Of a DNA stretch of 64,000 nucleotides, positions 41,909 through 49,060 are shown one piece after another (within the stretch, counting starts at the first letter, position 1; each line of letters opens with the position of its first letter). A model generated the notes under the pieces. It did not search any database, had not been told where the DNA came from, and saw nothing but the letters and a program-made list of their open reading frames with translations. Source of the stretch: Flavobacterium sp. LC2016-23. Lineage in GTDB: Bacteria > Bacteroidota > Bacteroidia > Flavobacteriales > Flavobacteriaceae. Made by a program: the position numbers and the translations under genes. The DNA is taken from positions 62,001 through 126,000 of the forward strand of contig NZ_WKKE01000013.1 of assembly GCF_009674775.1 (NCBI RefSeq), written 5' to 3'.

Positions 41909-41999
41909 GTCGCAGTCGCAGTCGCAGTCGCAGTCGCAGTCGCAGTCGCAGTCGCAGTCGCAGTCGCAGTCGCAGTCGCAGTCGCAGTTGCAGTCGCAG
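41909..41999. repeat. (GTCGCA)15 hexanucleotide microsatellite
   Basis: About fifteen tandem GTCGCA units with one GTTGCA variant near the end. It is GC-rich against an AT-rich background. A frame that starts in it (41988) is not a gene. Confidence 0.95.
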
Positions 42000-42097
42000 C
42001 ATTTAAGGCTTTGTTCCTTTGAACCTTTGCAACTTTGCACCTCTGAGCTTAAAAACCTCAGAACCTTAGCTACTCAGAACCTCAGCACCTTAAAAAA

Positions 42098-42429
42098 TAA
42101 AAAAGAGACCGCTTCGAATGAAACAATCTCTTTTTCTTTTTCCTTAAAATACCTTTGCACCTATTTACCTTTGCGACTTTTAGCCTTTAAAAAACTTAGA
42201 AGCTTAGTATCTCAGTACCTGAGTACCTTTAAAGAAAAAATATATAGTGAAGGATATTAACTGTTTAACCGTTTGTTTATAAAACGTATAAAGCAAGTTA
42301 GATACCTAAAAATACTCTCGTAAATTCAAAACATTTATATAGGTTAGAGTACATGTACACACCGTTTTTTAATACTATTTCGCTTAACTTTTCCATAATA
42401 CATAAATTTAAGTTTAGACAATACTCTTG
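42098..42429. other. rest of the prfA-42430 gap
   Basis: Contains AAAAAGAGA...TCTCTTTTT stem (about 42098-42134), CCTTTGCACCTATTTACC/CTTAGTATCTCAGTACC repeat words to about 42232, then plain AT-rich DNA. No gene that I can support. Whole gene-free stretch: 41766-42429. Confidence 0.5.
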
Positions 42430-42795
42430 TTATGATTCGTGTTGTGATGATGCTTCTTCTTGTGAAGCCTCATGATGTGGTTTGGAAACTAAATTGGTAA
42501 CAACGAGCTGTAAAACAGATCCCAGAATACCTTTGAACATATTATCACTTTTTCCGACTATAAATCTTTTCGCCAGATATCCAATTCCGATACTCATTGC
42601 AGATTGCGCCAGATGACTTTTAAAACCAACGGTTTCGTTGATTTCTTCAACAGTGTTTCGGATCAGATTAAGAGGTTTCAGATTTTGTTTTATATCTTCG
42701 ATCTCATCCTTTATCGCACACCATTCTTCCGTCTGTCGATTTTCCAATAGCTGAATCCTCTGATTTAATGTATCAATATTGTAAACAGTTTCCAT
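42430..42795 (-). CDS. hypothetical protein of the stress/envelope cluster
   Basis: 121 residues. N-terminal coiled coil (NQRIQLLENRQTEEWCAIKD EIEDIKQNLKPLN), then a hydrophobic/Gly segment (LAQSAMSIGIGYLAKRFIVG and GILGSVLQLVVTNLVSKP) that may be membrane associated, and a Glu/Ser/His-rich tail. Last gene of a run (43201, 43521, 43723) on the same strand, starting 22 bp after the holin-like gene. Family not recognised. Confidence 0.7.
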   Translation of the reverse strand: METVYNIDTLNQRIQLLENRQTEEWCAIKDEIEDIKQNLKPLNLIRNTVEEINETVGFKSHLAQSAMSIGIGYLAKRFIVGKSDNMFKGILGSVLQLVVTNLVSKPHHEASQEEASSQHES

Positions 42796-42817
42796 AACAG
42801 TCTTTTTTAATTATCAA

Positions 42818-43201
42818 TTAATTTAAATCAGTATTGATTTCTTTTTTAGTTTCTTCCTTTAAAATGCTGGAAATAATCATATTTCCAATTGGTGTTTTTA
42901 TAAGACTGTATTGCGCTTTATGAATTATAATGGCTACAATCAGATAAAACAGGGCTATTACAAAAAAACCGTAATAATACTCACCGAGTTCTTTTCCAAT
43001 CCATAAACTAAGTCCGATATTCAGAAACAAGGTAAAAAATGCAACAACAGCTCCAACCGCTATTCTAGATGTTACTGTTGACAAAGCATCAGCAGCAGCC
43101 GATATAGTTTTAAGTTTAATTAACTCTAAACTTGTCTTGGCATAATCTTCTGCTTTTTCATAAAGATTCAGGTTCTCGTTTGTTGTTGCATTTGTTTCCA
43201 T
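42818..43201 (-). CDS. phage-holin-like (Holin-X type) membrane protein
   Basis: 127 residues: a soluble start that looks helical (NLYEKAEDYAKTSLELIKLK), two membrane helices (about 49-71 and 79-98) and a charged C-terminal tail. This is the layout of the phage holin superfamily III / Holin-X proteins found on many chromosomes beside YtxH proteins. In this context it is a stress-related membrane protein, not a lysis gene. Confidence 0.8.
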   Translation of the reverse strand: METNATTNENLNLYEKAEDYAKTSLELIKLKTISAAADALSTVTSRIAVGAVVAFFTLFLNIGLSLWIGKELGEYYYGFFVIALFYLIVAIIIHKAQYSLIKTPIGNMIISSILKEETKKEINTDLN

Positions 43202-43236
43202 GATAAAGGTATTTTAGGATTTAAAAATCTCACTTT

Positions 43237-43521
43237 TTAGTAGTTCGTTTTTACAGTTTTTGCTTCATCTTTAATAGTATTGAAGTCTTCTTTTGCAGCA
43301 TTGAATTTAGCTTTTCCTTCTTCGATAATATCTTTACCGTTTGAAGTAATTGTGCTGATAATTCCGTCAACTTTTGTTTTTAGGTTATCTCCGTAATCTT
43401 TAGATTTATCTGAGATTTTTTTTCTTGTATTTGAACCTTTGTCCGGTGCAAATAAAACTCCTAAAAATGCTCCCGCCGCTGCGGCTCCTAAAATTCCTAA
43501 AATTGTGCTACTAGTTTTCAT
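43237..43521 (-). CDS. YtxH domain protein
   Basis: 94 residues. The N-terminal membrane segment with GILGAAAAGAFLGVLFAPDK and the following GSNTRKKISDKSKDYGDNLK is the YtxH/GvpP signature (helix, APxxG, then amphipathic coiled coil). General-stress protein family; the C-terminus is a helical, Lys/Glu-rich tail. Next to holin-like and lmo0937-like genes, a common trio. Confidence 0.88.
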   Translation of the reverse strand: MKTSSTILGILGAAAAGAFLGVLFAPDKGSNTRKKISDKSKDYGDNLKTKVDGIISTITSNGKDIIEEGKAKFNAAKEDFNTIKDEAKTVKTNY

Positions 43522-43570
43522 AATATTTGATTTAATGGATTAATATAATTGATTTAATAATTGTGTTTTT

Positions 43571-43723
43571 TTAAATGTCACGACCTTTGATTAGTCTGAA
43601 TAAAATTGCAATAACTGCAATGACCAATAAGATGTGGATAATGCTTCCAAGGCTGTATACGAAGAACCCAAGGGCCCAAAGAATTACCAGGATTACTGCA
43701 ACTGTGTATAATAAATTTGACAT
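43571..43723 (-). CDS. lmo0937-like small membrane protein
   Basis: 50 residues read from the ATG at 43723: MSNLLYTVAVILVILWALGF, then SLGSIIHILLVIAVIAILFR and LIKGRDI. Two membrane helices with the WALGFF...GSIIHILLVIAVI pattern of the lmo0937-type stress protein family. Belongs with the YtxH and holin-like genes downstream. Confidence 0.88.
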   Translation of the reverse strand: MSNLLYTVAVILVILWALGFFVYSLGSIIHILLVIAVIAILFRLIKGRDI

Positions 43724-43761
43724 GGTGTTATTATTTATGGTTAATGATTAATTTTTATCTC

Positions 43762-44409
43762 TTAGTTTAATTTATACGATAAGTATACCGTTAAATTGCT
43801 GTTTTTTGCATCCGGGAATGTATAGGTAGTTCCTAAAACTGTTCTTTCTTTACCTACTGTTGTTAAACCGTAGTTGTAACGTACACCAATACTTACCGGG
43901 CTGAAATCAACACCAATACCTGCAGCTATACCTGCGTCAAATTTGTTAAGATCATCAGTATCTATATCCTGATTACCTTCGAAATCCCCGCTTCCTGTTA
44001 CTTTAGAACTTACCAGGTACGATGCATAACCACCAGCCTGAATGTTAAAGTTTTTAGTCACATTTACTCTTACTAATAAAGGAAGTTCTACATAATTTAA
44101 TTTGAATTTTGCATTTCCTTCTGCGAAAGCATTATTGTATTTTAACTCAGAACCTTTGGTTGTAAATAAAAGTTCCGGCTGAATGGCGATAAAATCAGAT
44201 ATTGGTAATGTAGCATATACACCGGCATTAAAACCATATAATACATTGTTGTCATCAGGACCGTTGTTGTCATCGTACAGGTTTGACATGTTGAAACCAC
44301 CTTTTACACCAAATTCTGTGGTTACATTTTCACTTTGTGCATGTAGTGCTCCAAATGTAGCAGTCATAAAAAGTGTTACGGCGAATAATAATTTTGATTG
44401 AATTTTCAT
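43762..44409 (-). CDS. outer-membrane beta-barrel (PorT-like) protein
   Basis: 215 residues: signal peptide (about 1-25, ALHAQ), then TEFGVKGGFNMSNLY, the usual start of the outer-membrane beta-barrel domain. It has eight-strand-type alternation, and the C-terminus YLSYKLN ends in an aromatic-containing strand. No enzymatic motif. The Asp/Asn-rich loops (NNGPDDNN, NQDIDTDDLN) could bind cations. Same strand as the DUF4142 gene upstream (42 bp), probably co-transcribed. Confidence 0.85.
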   Translation of the reverse strand: MKIQSKLLFAVTLFMTATFGALHAQSENVTTEFGVKGGFNMSNLYDDNNGPDDNNVLYGFNAGVYATLPISDFIAIQPELLFTTKGSELKYNNAFAEGNAKFKLNYVELPLLVRVNVTKNFNIQAGGYASYLVSSKVTGSGDFEGNQDIDTDDLNKFDAGIAAGIGVDFSPVSIGVRYNYGLTTVGKERTVLGTTYTFPDAKNSNLTVYLSYKLN

Positions 44410-44451
44410 AATTTTTTAAATAATTTAGTTAATAATGGGCATTACGGGCTT

Positions 44452-45024
44452 TTAATTAATTTGTTCTCTAATTTGTGCTGCTTCTCTAAGCAGCTGGTAA
44501 CTCTCAGGCAAATACTGTAATACCAATTTTAAAATCAACTTATCATTTGTGTCTCTGGAAATCGATTCGAATAACTTAATTTGTTCAGCTAATGATTCTG
44601 CAACAGAATTGACATAAGCTTTGTTGAAATTATTGTCATTTTTATCCATTTGTTGATATAAATCCTCTTTAGTATAAGCATTCATACCTGCAACAACCAC
44701 GAGCCTGTTATTGGCCATTTTAGTTACATCCTGTAACAAAAGATTTTGCTGATTTACTAATCTCTTACTTATTTCCCCGATCTTACTTTCTGAACTTTCC
44801 TGCTGGGCAATCTGACTTTTCGCAATAATGGACTTACTTATATTTGCCGTCGCAATTAAAAAATAAGCTTCACTATGTTCTTTGTCACTTTTTATAAAAA
44901 CTTCATCTTTTAAGCTGGTTTCTATCGGATTATTTTCTCTGCATGATGTCATGCATATTATAATGATCAATAAAAAAAGAACTCTCAGAAATTTTGTTTT
45001 TACTATGGGTCTTGCTTCCATCAA
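44452..45024 (-). CDS. DUF4142-like lipoprotein
   Basis: 190 residues. Signal sequence with lipobox MTSC (Cys about 28), then a helical domain of the ferritin-like DUF4142 type: AYFLIATANISKSIIAKSQI, EISKRLVNQQNLLLQDVTKM and a repeated C-terminal half. Periplasmic or outer-membrane lipoprotein found in stress clusters. Not clearly enzymatic. An upstream start with one extra Met is equivalent. Confidence 0.75.
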   Translation of the reverse strand: MMEARPIVKTKFLRVLFLLIIIICMTSCRENNPIETSLKDEVFIKSDKEHSEAYFLIATANISKSIIAKSQIAQQESSESKIGEISKRLVNQQNLLLQDVTKMANNRLVVVAGMNAYTKEDLYQQMDKNDNNFNKAYVNSVAESLAEQIKLFESISRDTNDKLILKLVLQYLPESYQLLREAAQIREQIN

Positions 45025-45156
45025 TTACTTCATAAAGTATTACAATACAAAGATGCTAACGAAATGAATATTTTACTTTACAGCATAAAAAAGAAACGTT
45101 ATATAATTCCCATAATGGATTTATATAACGTTTTAAGAGGTGTTTTTTTGTAAGAT

Positions 45157-46941
45157 TTAATCAGGAAGGAAAACGGTGAATTCCGAGCCTTCATTGGGTA
45201 TGCTGTCAGCTATAATGTAGCCTTTGTGGTTGTCGGTTATTTTTTTGCAGATCGCTAAACCAATTCCTGTTCCCGGGTAATCTGTTTTGGAATGCAGACG
45301 CTGAAAAAGGACAAAAATGGTTTCTTTAAATTGCGGGTCAAAACCCATTCCGTTATCTTTAAAAGTGATCTTATGGTATTTTCTGGTATTCTGATCCAGT
45401 ACACCGGGATAATCGCAAGAATTGATTTTTTCGCTTTCAATATGAATTTCAGGAATGGTATCCGGACGGCTGTATTTTAGGGAATTTCCGATCAGGTTTA
45501 TAAAAAGCTGCTCGATCTGATATGGAATTACAGACAGCTTTGGTAATTTAGAAACGGTGATGACCGCTTTTTTCTCATCAATAATTTCCAGTAATTCCGA
45601 TTTGGCATTTTCAGCCAGTTCATTCAGATTAGATTTGATGAATTCTTTTTTGGTGGTATTGGTTCTGGAAAACAAAAGCAGATCGTCAATTAAAACCCGC
45701 ATTCTTTTGGCCGATACTTCAATTTTATAAAGATAATCCCTTGCGCTGTCAGAAAGCTTTGCTTTCTCGGCTTCGGGAATTCTGGAAATGAAGGTTTGTA
45801 TTTTTCGCAGCGGTTCCTGTAAATCGTGGCTGGCGACGTGATTGAAGGAGGCCAGTTCTTTATTGCTTTTTTCCAGTTCGTCGTTACGTTCCTGAAGTTC
45901 TATATTTAATAAATGTTCATCAGTAATGTCAAAATTGATTCCGAGTAAAATATTGCCTCCCTGCTGATCGGTTAATAATTTTCCGGTTGATTTAAAATAG
46001 CGTATTTCGCGATCGGCACGTAAAACCTTATAATAAATAAAGGGCAGTTGTTTTTTATTTAAAATATCTTCCATTGAGGCGGCAATCGCTTCTTTGTCGT
46101 CAGGATGCACAAAATCAAGAAAGGTTTCTTTTTTAGGAATAAAAGCATCCGGTCGTTCGCCAAGCAAACGGTACTGATTGTCAGAGTAATCAATTTTCTG
46201 GGTCTCTAAGTCCCATTGCCAGGTGCTGAATTTACCAATGGCTTCAGATTCAGACATTAATCGGGAGGAGATCAGTAGTTTTTTATTGAAAACCTTAAGG
46301 CGCTGAATGTCTTTACTGATTTGTCTGTACGCTAATAATATAAAAAGAAGGGCAGCCAGAAATAAGGAAATGGAGAAGACAGGGCTTAGTGAAATTTCCT
46401 GATCATAAATTTTCAGTCTTCTGTCCAGGTATTTTTTTTCAATATCATTCATTTTGTCTACCTGAAAACGAATGTTCTCCATCAGTATACGGCCACCAAA
46501 CATATGATTGTCGAGTTTTCGCTTATCATATGTTTTGGGATCGCTGTATTTAAAGCAGTTTTCAAACGAAGTAAAACGCTGAATAATTAATTTGAATAAT
46601 TTTCGAAGGTTTTCCTGTTGTACAGGATTATCTGCTGTAAGTTTTTTTAAAGTAATAAATGAAGTGTTAACCTTGTCGCGCGAATAAATGTACGGAGACA
46701 AAAAACGATTATTACGCGTTATGATATAACCGCGCTGTCCCGTTTCGGCATCTTTTATAGCAGACATTAATCTTTCTAACTGAATATTTATTTCATACGT
46801 ATGCATGGCCAGCTTACTGGATGCATTCAGGTCCTGATTGTGTTTGTATGCAATAGAAGAAAGAAATAACAGAATGAAAACTGCGATTACAAAAATAACT
46901 CTCAATGAGTTTGAAGAATTAAACTTGGGGACCCACTTCAT
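45157..46941 (-). CDS. CHASE3-PAS sensor histidine kinase
   Basis: 594 residues: membrane helix (about 11-30), CHASE3 sensor (about 35-175, with AMHTYEINIQLERLMSAIKD AETGQRGYIIT), second helix (about 188-206), PAS domain (about 240-345, FLDFVHPDDKEAI), HisKA dimerisation domain with phospho-His372 in NHVASHDLQEPLRK, and a HATPase domain (NLIGNSLKYS, DNGMGFD, GTGIGLAI). Its soluble kinase part resembles phytochrome-like kinases. It is followed by a one-domain response regulator and an AraC gene, consistent with a signalling chain that controls the surrounding stress genes. The stimulus is unknown. Confidence 0.93.
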   Translation of the reverse strand: MKWVPKFNSSNSLRVIFVIAVFILLFLSSIAYKHNQDLNASSKLAMHTYEINIQLERLMSAIKDAETGQRGYIITRNNRFLSPYIYSRDKVNTSFITLKKLTADNPVQQENLRKLFKLIIQRFTSFENCFKYSDPKTYDKRKLDNHMFGGRILMENIRFQVDKMNDIEKKYLDRRLKIYDQEISLSPVFSISLFLAALLFILLAYRQISKDIQRLKVFNKKLLISSRLMSESEAIGKFSTWQWDLETQKIDYSDNQYRLLGERPDAFIPKKETFLDFVHPDDKEAIAASMEDILNKKQLPFIYYKVLRADREIRYFKSTGKLLTDQQGGNILLGINFDITDEHLLNIELQERNDELEKSNKELASFNHVASHDLQEPLRKIQTFISRIPEAEKAKLSDSARDYLYKIEVSAKRMRVLIDDLLLFSRTNTTKKEFIKSNLNELAENAKSELLEIIDEKKAVITVSKLPKLSVIPYQIEQLFINLIGNSLKYSRPDTIPEIHIESEKINSCDYPGVLDQNTRKYHKITFKDNGMGFDPQFKETIFVLFQRLHSKTDYPGTGIGLAICKKITDNHKGYIIADSIPNEGSEFTVFLPD

Positions 46942-46950
46942 GGAATGTTA

Positions 46951-47400
46951 TTATTTTAGACGCAACAAAAAATTATCCCGGTTAAGACCGGATGTATGAT
47001 AATGCCAATTTAAAGTAACGACTTCATTAATAATTTTTTTCAGGGTATTAAAATCACTTGGTTTTTTGATATAAATATTGGCACCTTCAATAAAGGTGTC
47101 TTCTATATCTTCTTCTGAAGAGGAAGTAGAGTAAATAGCAATAATTATATTTTTAAGATGCTCGGTTTTTTTGATTTCGATCAAACATTCTTTACCTGTT
47201 TTTTTCGGCATATTTAAATCCAGAAATAAAATATCCGGTAATTTAATATCCGGTGTCATCAGGTGTTCCATGAGTTGAAGACCGTCATGAACAAATGTTA
47301 CTTTGGTTTGAACTCTTACTTCTTCAAAGGCATCTTTAAAAAAAAGTCTGTCATCCTCATCGTCATCAGCGAGTAAAATGTGTAATGCGTTTTTTTGCAT
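46951..47400 (-). CDS. single-domain response regulator (Rcp1-type)
   Basis: 149 residues, receiver domain only. Acidic triad ILLADDDEDD near residues 9-17, phospho-acceptor Asp61 in FLDLNMPKKTGKECL, conserved Thr/Ser (IYSTSSSEEDI) and Lys in YIKKPSDFNTL. The MPKK and DEDDRLFFKDAF features are typical of Rcp1-type regulators that pair with phytochrome-like kinases. It starts upstream of and on the same strand as the kinase gene (9 bp between), so they are one operon. Confidence 0.93.
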   Translation of the reverse strand: MQKNALHILLADDDEDDRLFFKDAFEEVRVQTKVTFVHDGLQLMEHLMTPDIKLPDILFLDLNMPKKTGKECLIEIKKTEHLKNIIIAIYSTSSSEEDIEDTFIEGANIYIKKPSDFNTLKKIINEVVTLNWHYHTSGLNRDNFLLRLK

Positions 47401-47422
47401 TGATCTTAGTGGTATTTAGGTT

Positions 47423-47974
47423 TTATTTTAAATTTTCTCTTCTCTTTTTAATAATCCTCTGAAAAGCCGACGGCGTTATTCCCGTCGTATTTTTAAATTG
47501 CGTACTCAAATGGGCCACACTCGAGTAGTTCAGTAAAAAAGCAATTTCGGTCAGACTCATTTCATTGACTAACATCAATTGTTTGGCTCTTTCTATTTTT
47601 TGCAAAATGATGAAATTTTCAATAGAAGAATAGGTTACCTCCGAAAAAACATTCGATAAATACCCATAACTATGATTTAATTTCTCTGCTAAAAACACAG
47701 AACTTTTAAAGTTATTATTATCATCCATATAAACAAGCTCAATGATAGCATCCTTGATTTTCTGGACTAAAACACTTTTTTGATTTTCAACGACTTCAAA
47801 ACCAAAAGGAGCTAATGTACTTTTTAAATTATCAAGTCCTTCAACATCAAGGTTTTCATCCAATTCAATTTCACCAAAGCCAAGGGTGCTGAAATTTAAA
47901 TTTTGTTCTTCCAGTTTTTCTTTTAAAAAAAGAGAACAAATCGTGTTTATATCGAACTTTATAAATAGTTTCAT
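47423..47974 (-). CDS. AraC-type regulator
   Basis: 183 residues. An N-terminal domain typical of small Bacteroidota AraC regulators (LFIKFDINTICSLFLKEKLE, GFGEIELDENL) precedes two HTH motifs: FLAEKLNHSYGYLSNVFSEV and MSLTEIAFLLNYSSVAHLST with the FKNTTGITPSAF end. It lies 22 bp upstream of the response regulator on the same strand and is probably the operon's first gene. Candidate regulator of the stress genes. Confidence 0.85.
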   Translation of the reverse strand: MKLFIKFDINTICSLFLKEKLEEQNLNFSTLGFGEIELDENLDVEGLDNLKSTLAPFGFEVVENQKSVLVQKIKDAIIELVYMDDNNNFKSSVFLAEKLNHSYGYLSNVFSEVTYSSIENFIILQKIERAKQLMLVNEMSLTEIAFLLNYSSVAHLSTQFKNTTGITPSAFQRIIKKRRENLK

Positions 47975-48079
47975 AGCATTAAAAATAGGGTTAAAGATAA
48001 TTATTTTTTTTTTGGTTTCTGCGGCTTATAGATTTAATTAATATTTACAGGGTACGAAGTGATATTTGACTTAACCAAA

Positions 48080-48116
48080 AAAATACCGTCTAAGGTTAAA
48101 ATTTAGACGGTATTTT
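48080..48116. terminator. terminator of CsbD gene
   Basis: AAAATACCGTCTAA / TTAGACGGTATTTT stem, 20 bases past the CsbD stop. Confidence 0.85.
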
Positions 48117-48135
48117 GTGTGGGGTCAAAAAAGGT

Positions 48136-48321
48136 TTACAATTCTGATAACATTTGTTTGAACTCCTCTTTAGTTTTACCTAATTTTTGCTGAAGTTTTC
48201 CATACATTTCATCTTCTTTTCCTTCAGCATACATTAGATCATCATCTGTAAGATCTGCATATTTTTGTTTCAGTTTCCCTTTTAACTCGTTCCAGTTTCC
48301 TTTTATTTCTGTAGTATTCAT
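48136..48321 (-). CDS. CsbD family stress protein
   Basis: 61 residues with the complete CsbD pattern: [53 protein letters not shown]. Small, soluble, helical general-stress protein of unknown biochemical role. It has a good promoter and its own terminator. Confidence 0.93.
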   Translation of the reverse strand: MNTTEIKGNWNELKGKLKQKYADLTDDDLMYAEGKEDEMYGKLQQKLGKTKEEFKQMLSEL

Positions 48322-48359
48322 GATATTTTGTTTTAATGATTAATAGTATTGTAAAGTTG

Positions 48360-48391
48360 CAAATTTATTCCTGATTGGCTTTTATATCAAT
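48360..48391 (-). promoter_or_regulatory. CsbD gene promoter
   Basis: On the minus strand: ATTG (48391-48388), 20-nt spacer, TAAATTTG (48367-48360). Leader about 35 nt. Confidence 0.55.
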
Positions 48392-48426
48392 TTTCAGGAA
48401 TGTTGCATAATTCACATTCCGGGATT

Positions 48427-48900
48427 TTAGACCTGATAACGTCTCAGGATCCAGGCCATTTTTTCATGCTGCTGCAATAAGCCGGTAATGAAATCTGCAG
48501 AACCTATATCGTGATTGTCGGTTTCGAATACGGGAATAAAATCTCTGAATTCCGTAACCAGTTGTTCGTGGTTTTCCAGAAGCTCCTGCAACATGTGTTT
48601 TTGGGAGGCATATTCTTTAGGAGATTCTTTCAGGGTAGAGTTTTCAATAAACTCTTTCATTGTTCCGATTGTTTTTTCGCCCAGCTGACTGATGCGTTCG
48701 GCTACTTCATCAATGTTATTTTCTAAAATTCGGTATTGGTCTTCAAACAATTTATGCAGTTCCATGAAACTGTTTCCTGAAATATTCCAGTGAAACTTTC
48801 TGGTTTTTACATATAAGGTCATTTCGTTAGATAAAATCGTGGCTAATATCGTGGCACTTTTCTTTAAGTTTTTTGTTGTAATTCCAATATTTGGGCTCAT
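48427..48900 (-). CDS. Dps family DNA-binding ferritin-like protein
   Basis: 157 residues, the usual Dps length. The ferroxidase signature is present: TRKFHWNISGNSFMELHKLF, EDQYRILENNIDEVAERISQ, and the C-terminal FITGLLQQHEKMAWILRRY. Dps forms dodecamers that store iron, protect DNA and scavenge peroxide. The position beside CsbD and a divergent OmpA gene and the shared ATGTTAC sites suggest stress control. Confidence 0.95.
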   Translation of the reverse strand: MSPNIGITTKNLKKSATILATILSNEMTLYVKTRKFHWNISGNSFMELHKLFEDQYRILENNIDEVAERISQLGEKTIGTMKEFIENSTLKESPKEYASQKHMLQELLENHEQLVTEFRDFIPVFETDNHDIGSADFITGLLQQHEKMAWILRRYQV

Positions 48901-48924
48901 AGTTGTTTGATTTACGGTTTCTTA

Positions 48925-48932
48925 CAAAAATA
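48925..48932 (-). promoter_or_regulatory. dps -7 element
   Basis: Reads TATTTTTG on minus, about 25 nt before the dps ATG at 48900. Confidence 0.55.
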
Positions 48933-48972
48933 GAGCAGAGGTCAGTTTTTTATCTTACATAATTTGTGAAAG

Positions 48973-49003
48973 ATGTTACATGAATTCAATGTTACCGTAA
49001 CAT
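48973..49003. promoter_or_regulatory. ATGTTAC palindrome between dps and the OmpA gene
   Basis: ATGTTAC-C-GTAACAT perfect palindrome (48989-49003), with an extra direct half GATGTTACATG at 48972-48982. It lies in the shared region of two divergent genes. Candidate operator. Confidence 0.5.
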
Positions 49004-49022
49004 CTTAATGAATCATTTATTG

Positions 49023-49030
49023 TAGTTTTG
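49023..49030 (+). promoter_or_regulatory. -7 element of the OmpA/TSP3 gene
   Basis: TAGTTTTG, 30 bp before the ATG. Confidence 0.5.
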
Positions 49031-49060
49031 CCGCAAATCAAACTAAAACCCCCTATTTGA

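Larger units (their letters stand above)
41767..42095. repeat. long imperfect inverted repeat around a microsatellite
   Basis: About 41767-41850 (GAGGTGCTGAGGTACTGAG... AAAGGTTCAAAGG) is inverted at about 42013-42095 (CCTTTGAACCTTTGCAACTT... CTCAGCACCTTA). The words are of the CCTCAGNACCTTAG type seen also at 17.25 and 21.3 kb. Enclosed are the prfA terminator and the GTCGCA array. Confidence 0.75.

Noticed and set aside
41988..42260. 90-residue frame
   Set aside because: Composed of CCTTTGAACC/CCTCAGNACC repeat words next to the microsatellite.
42818..43201. Prophage lysis module (holin)
   Set aside because: The holin-like protein stands with YtxH, CsbD and Dps stress genes; no endolysin or phage structural genes nearby.
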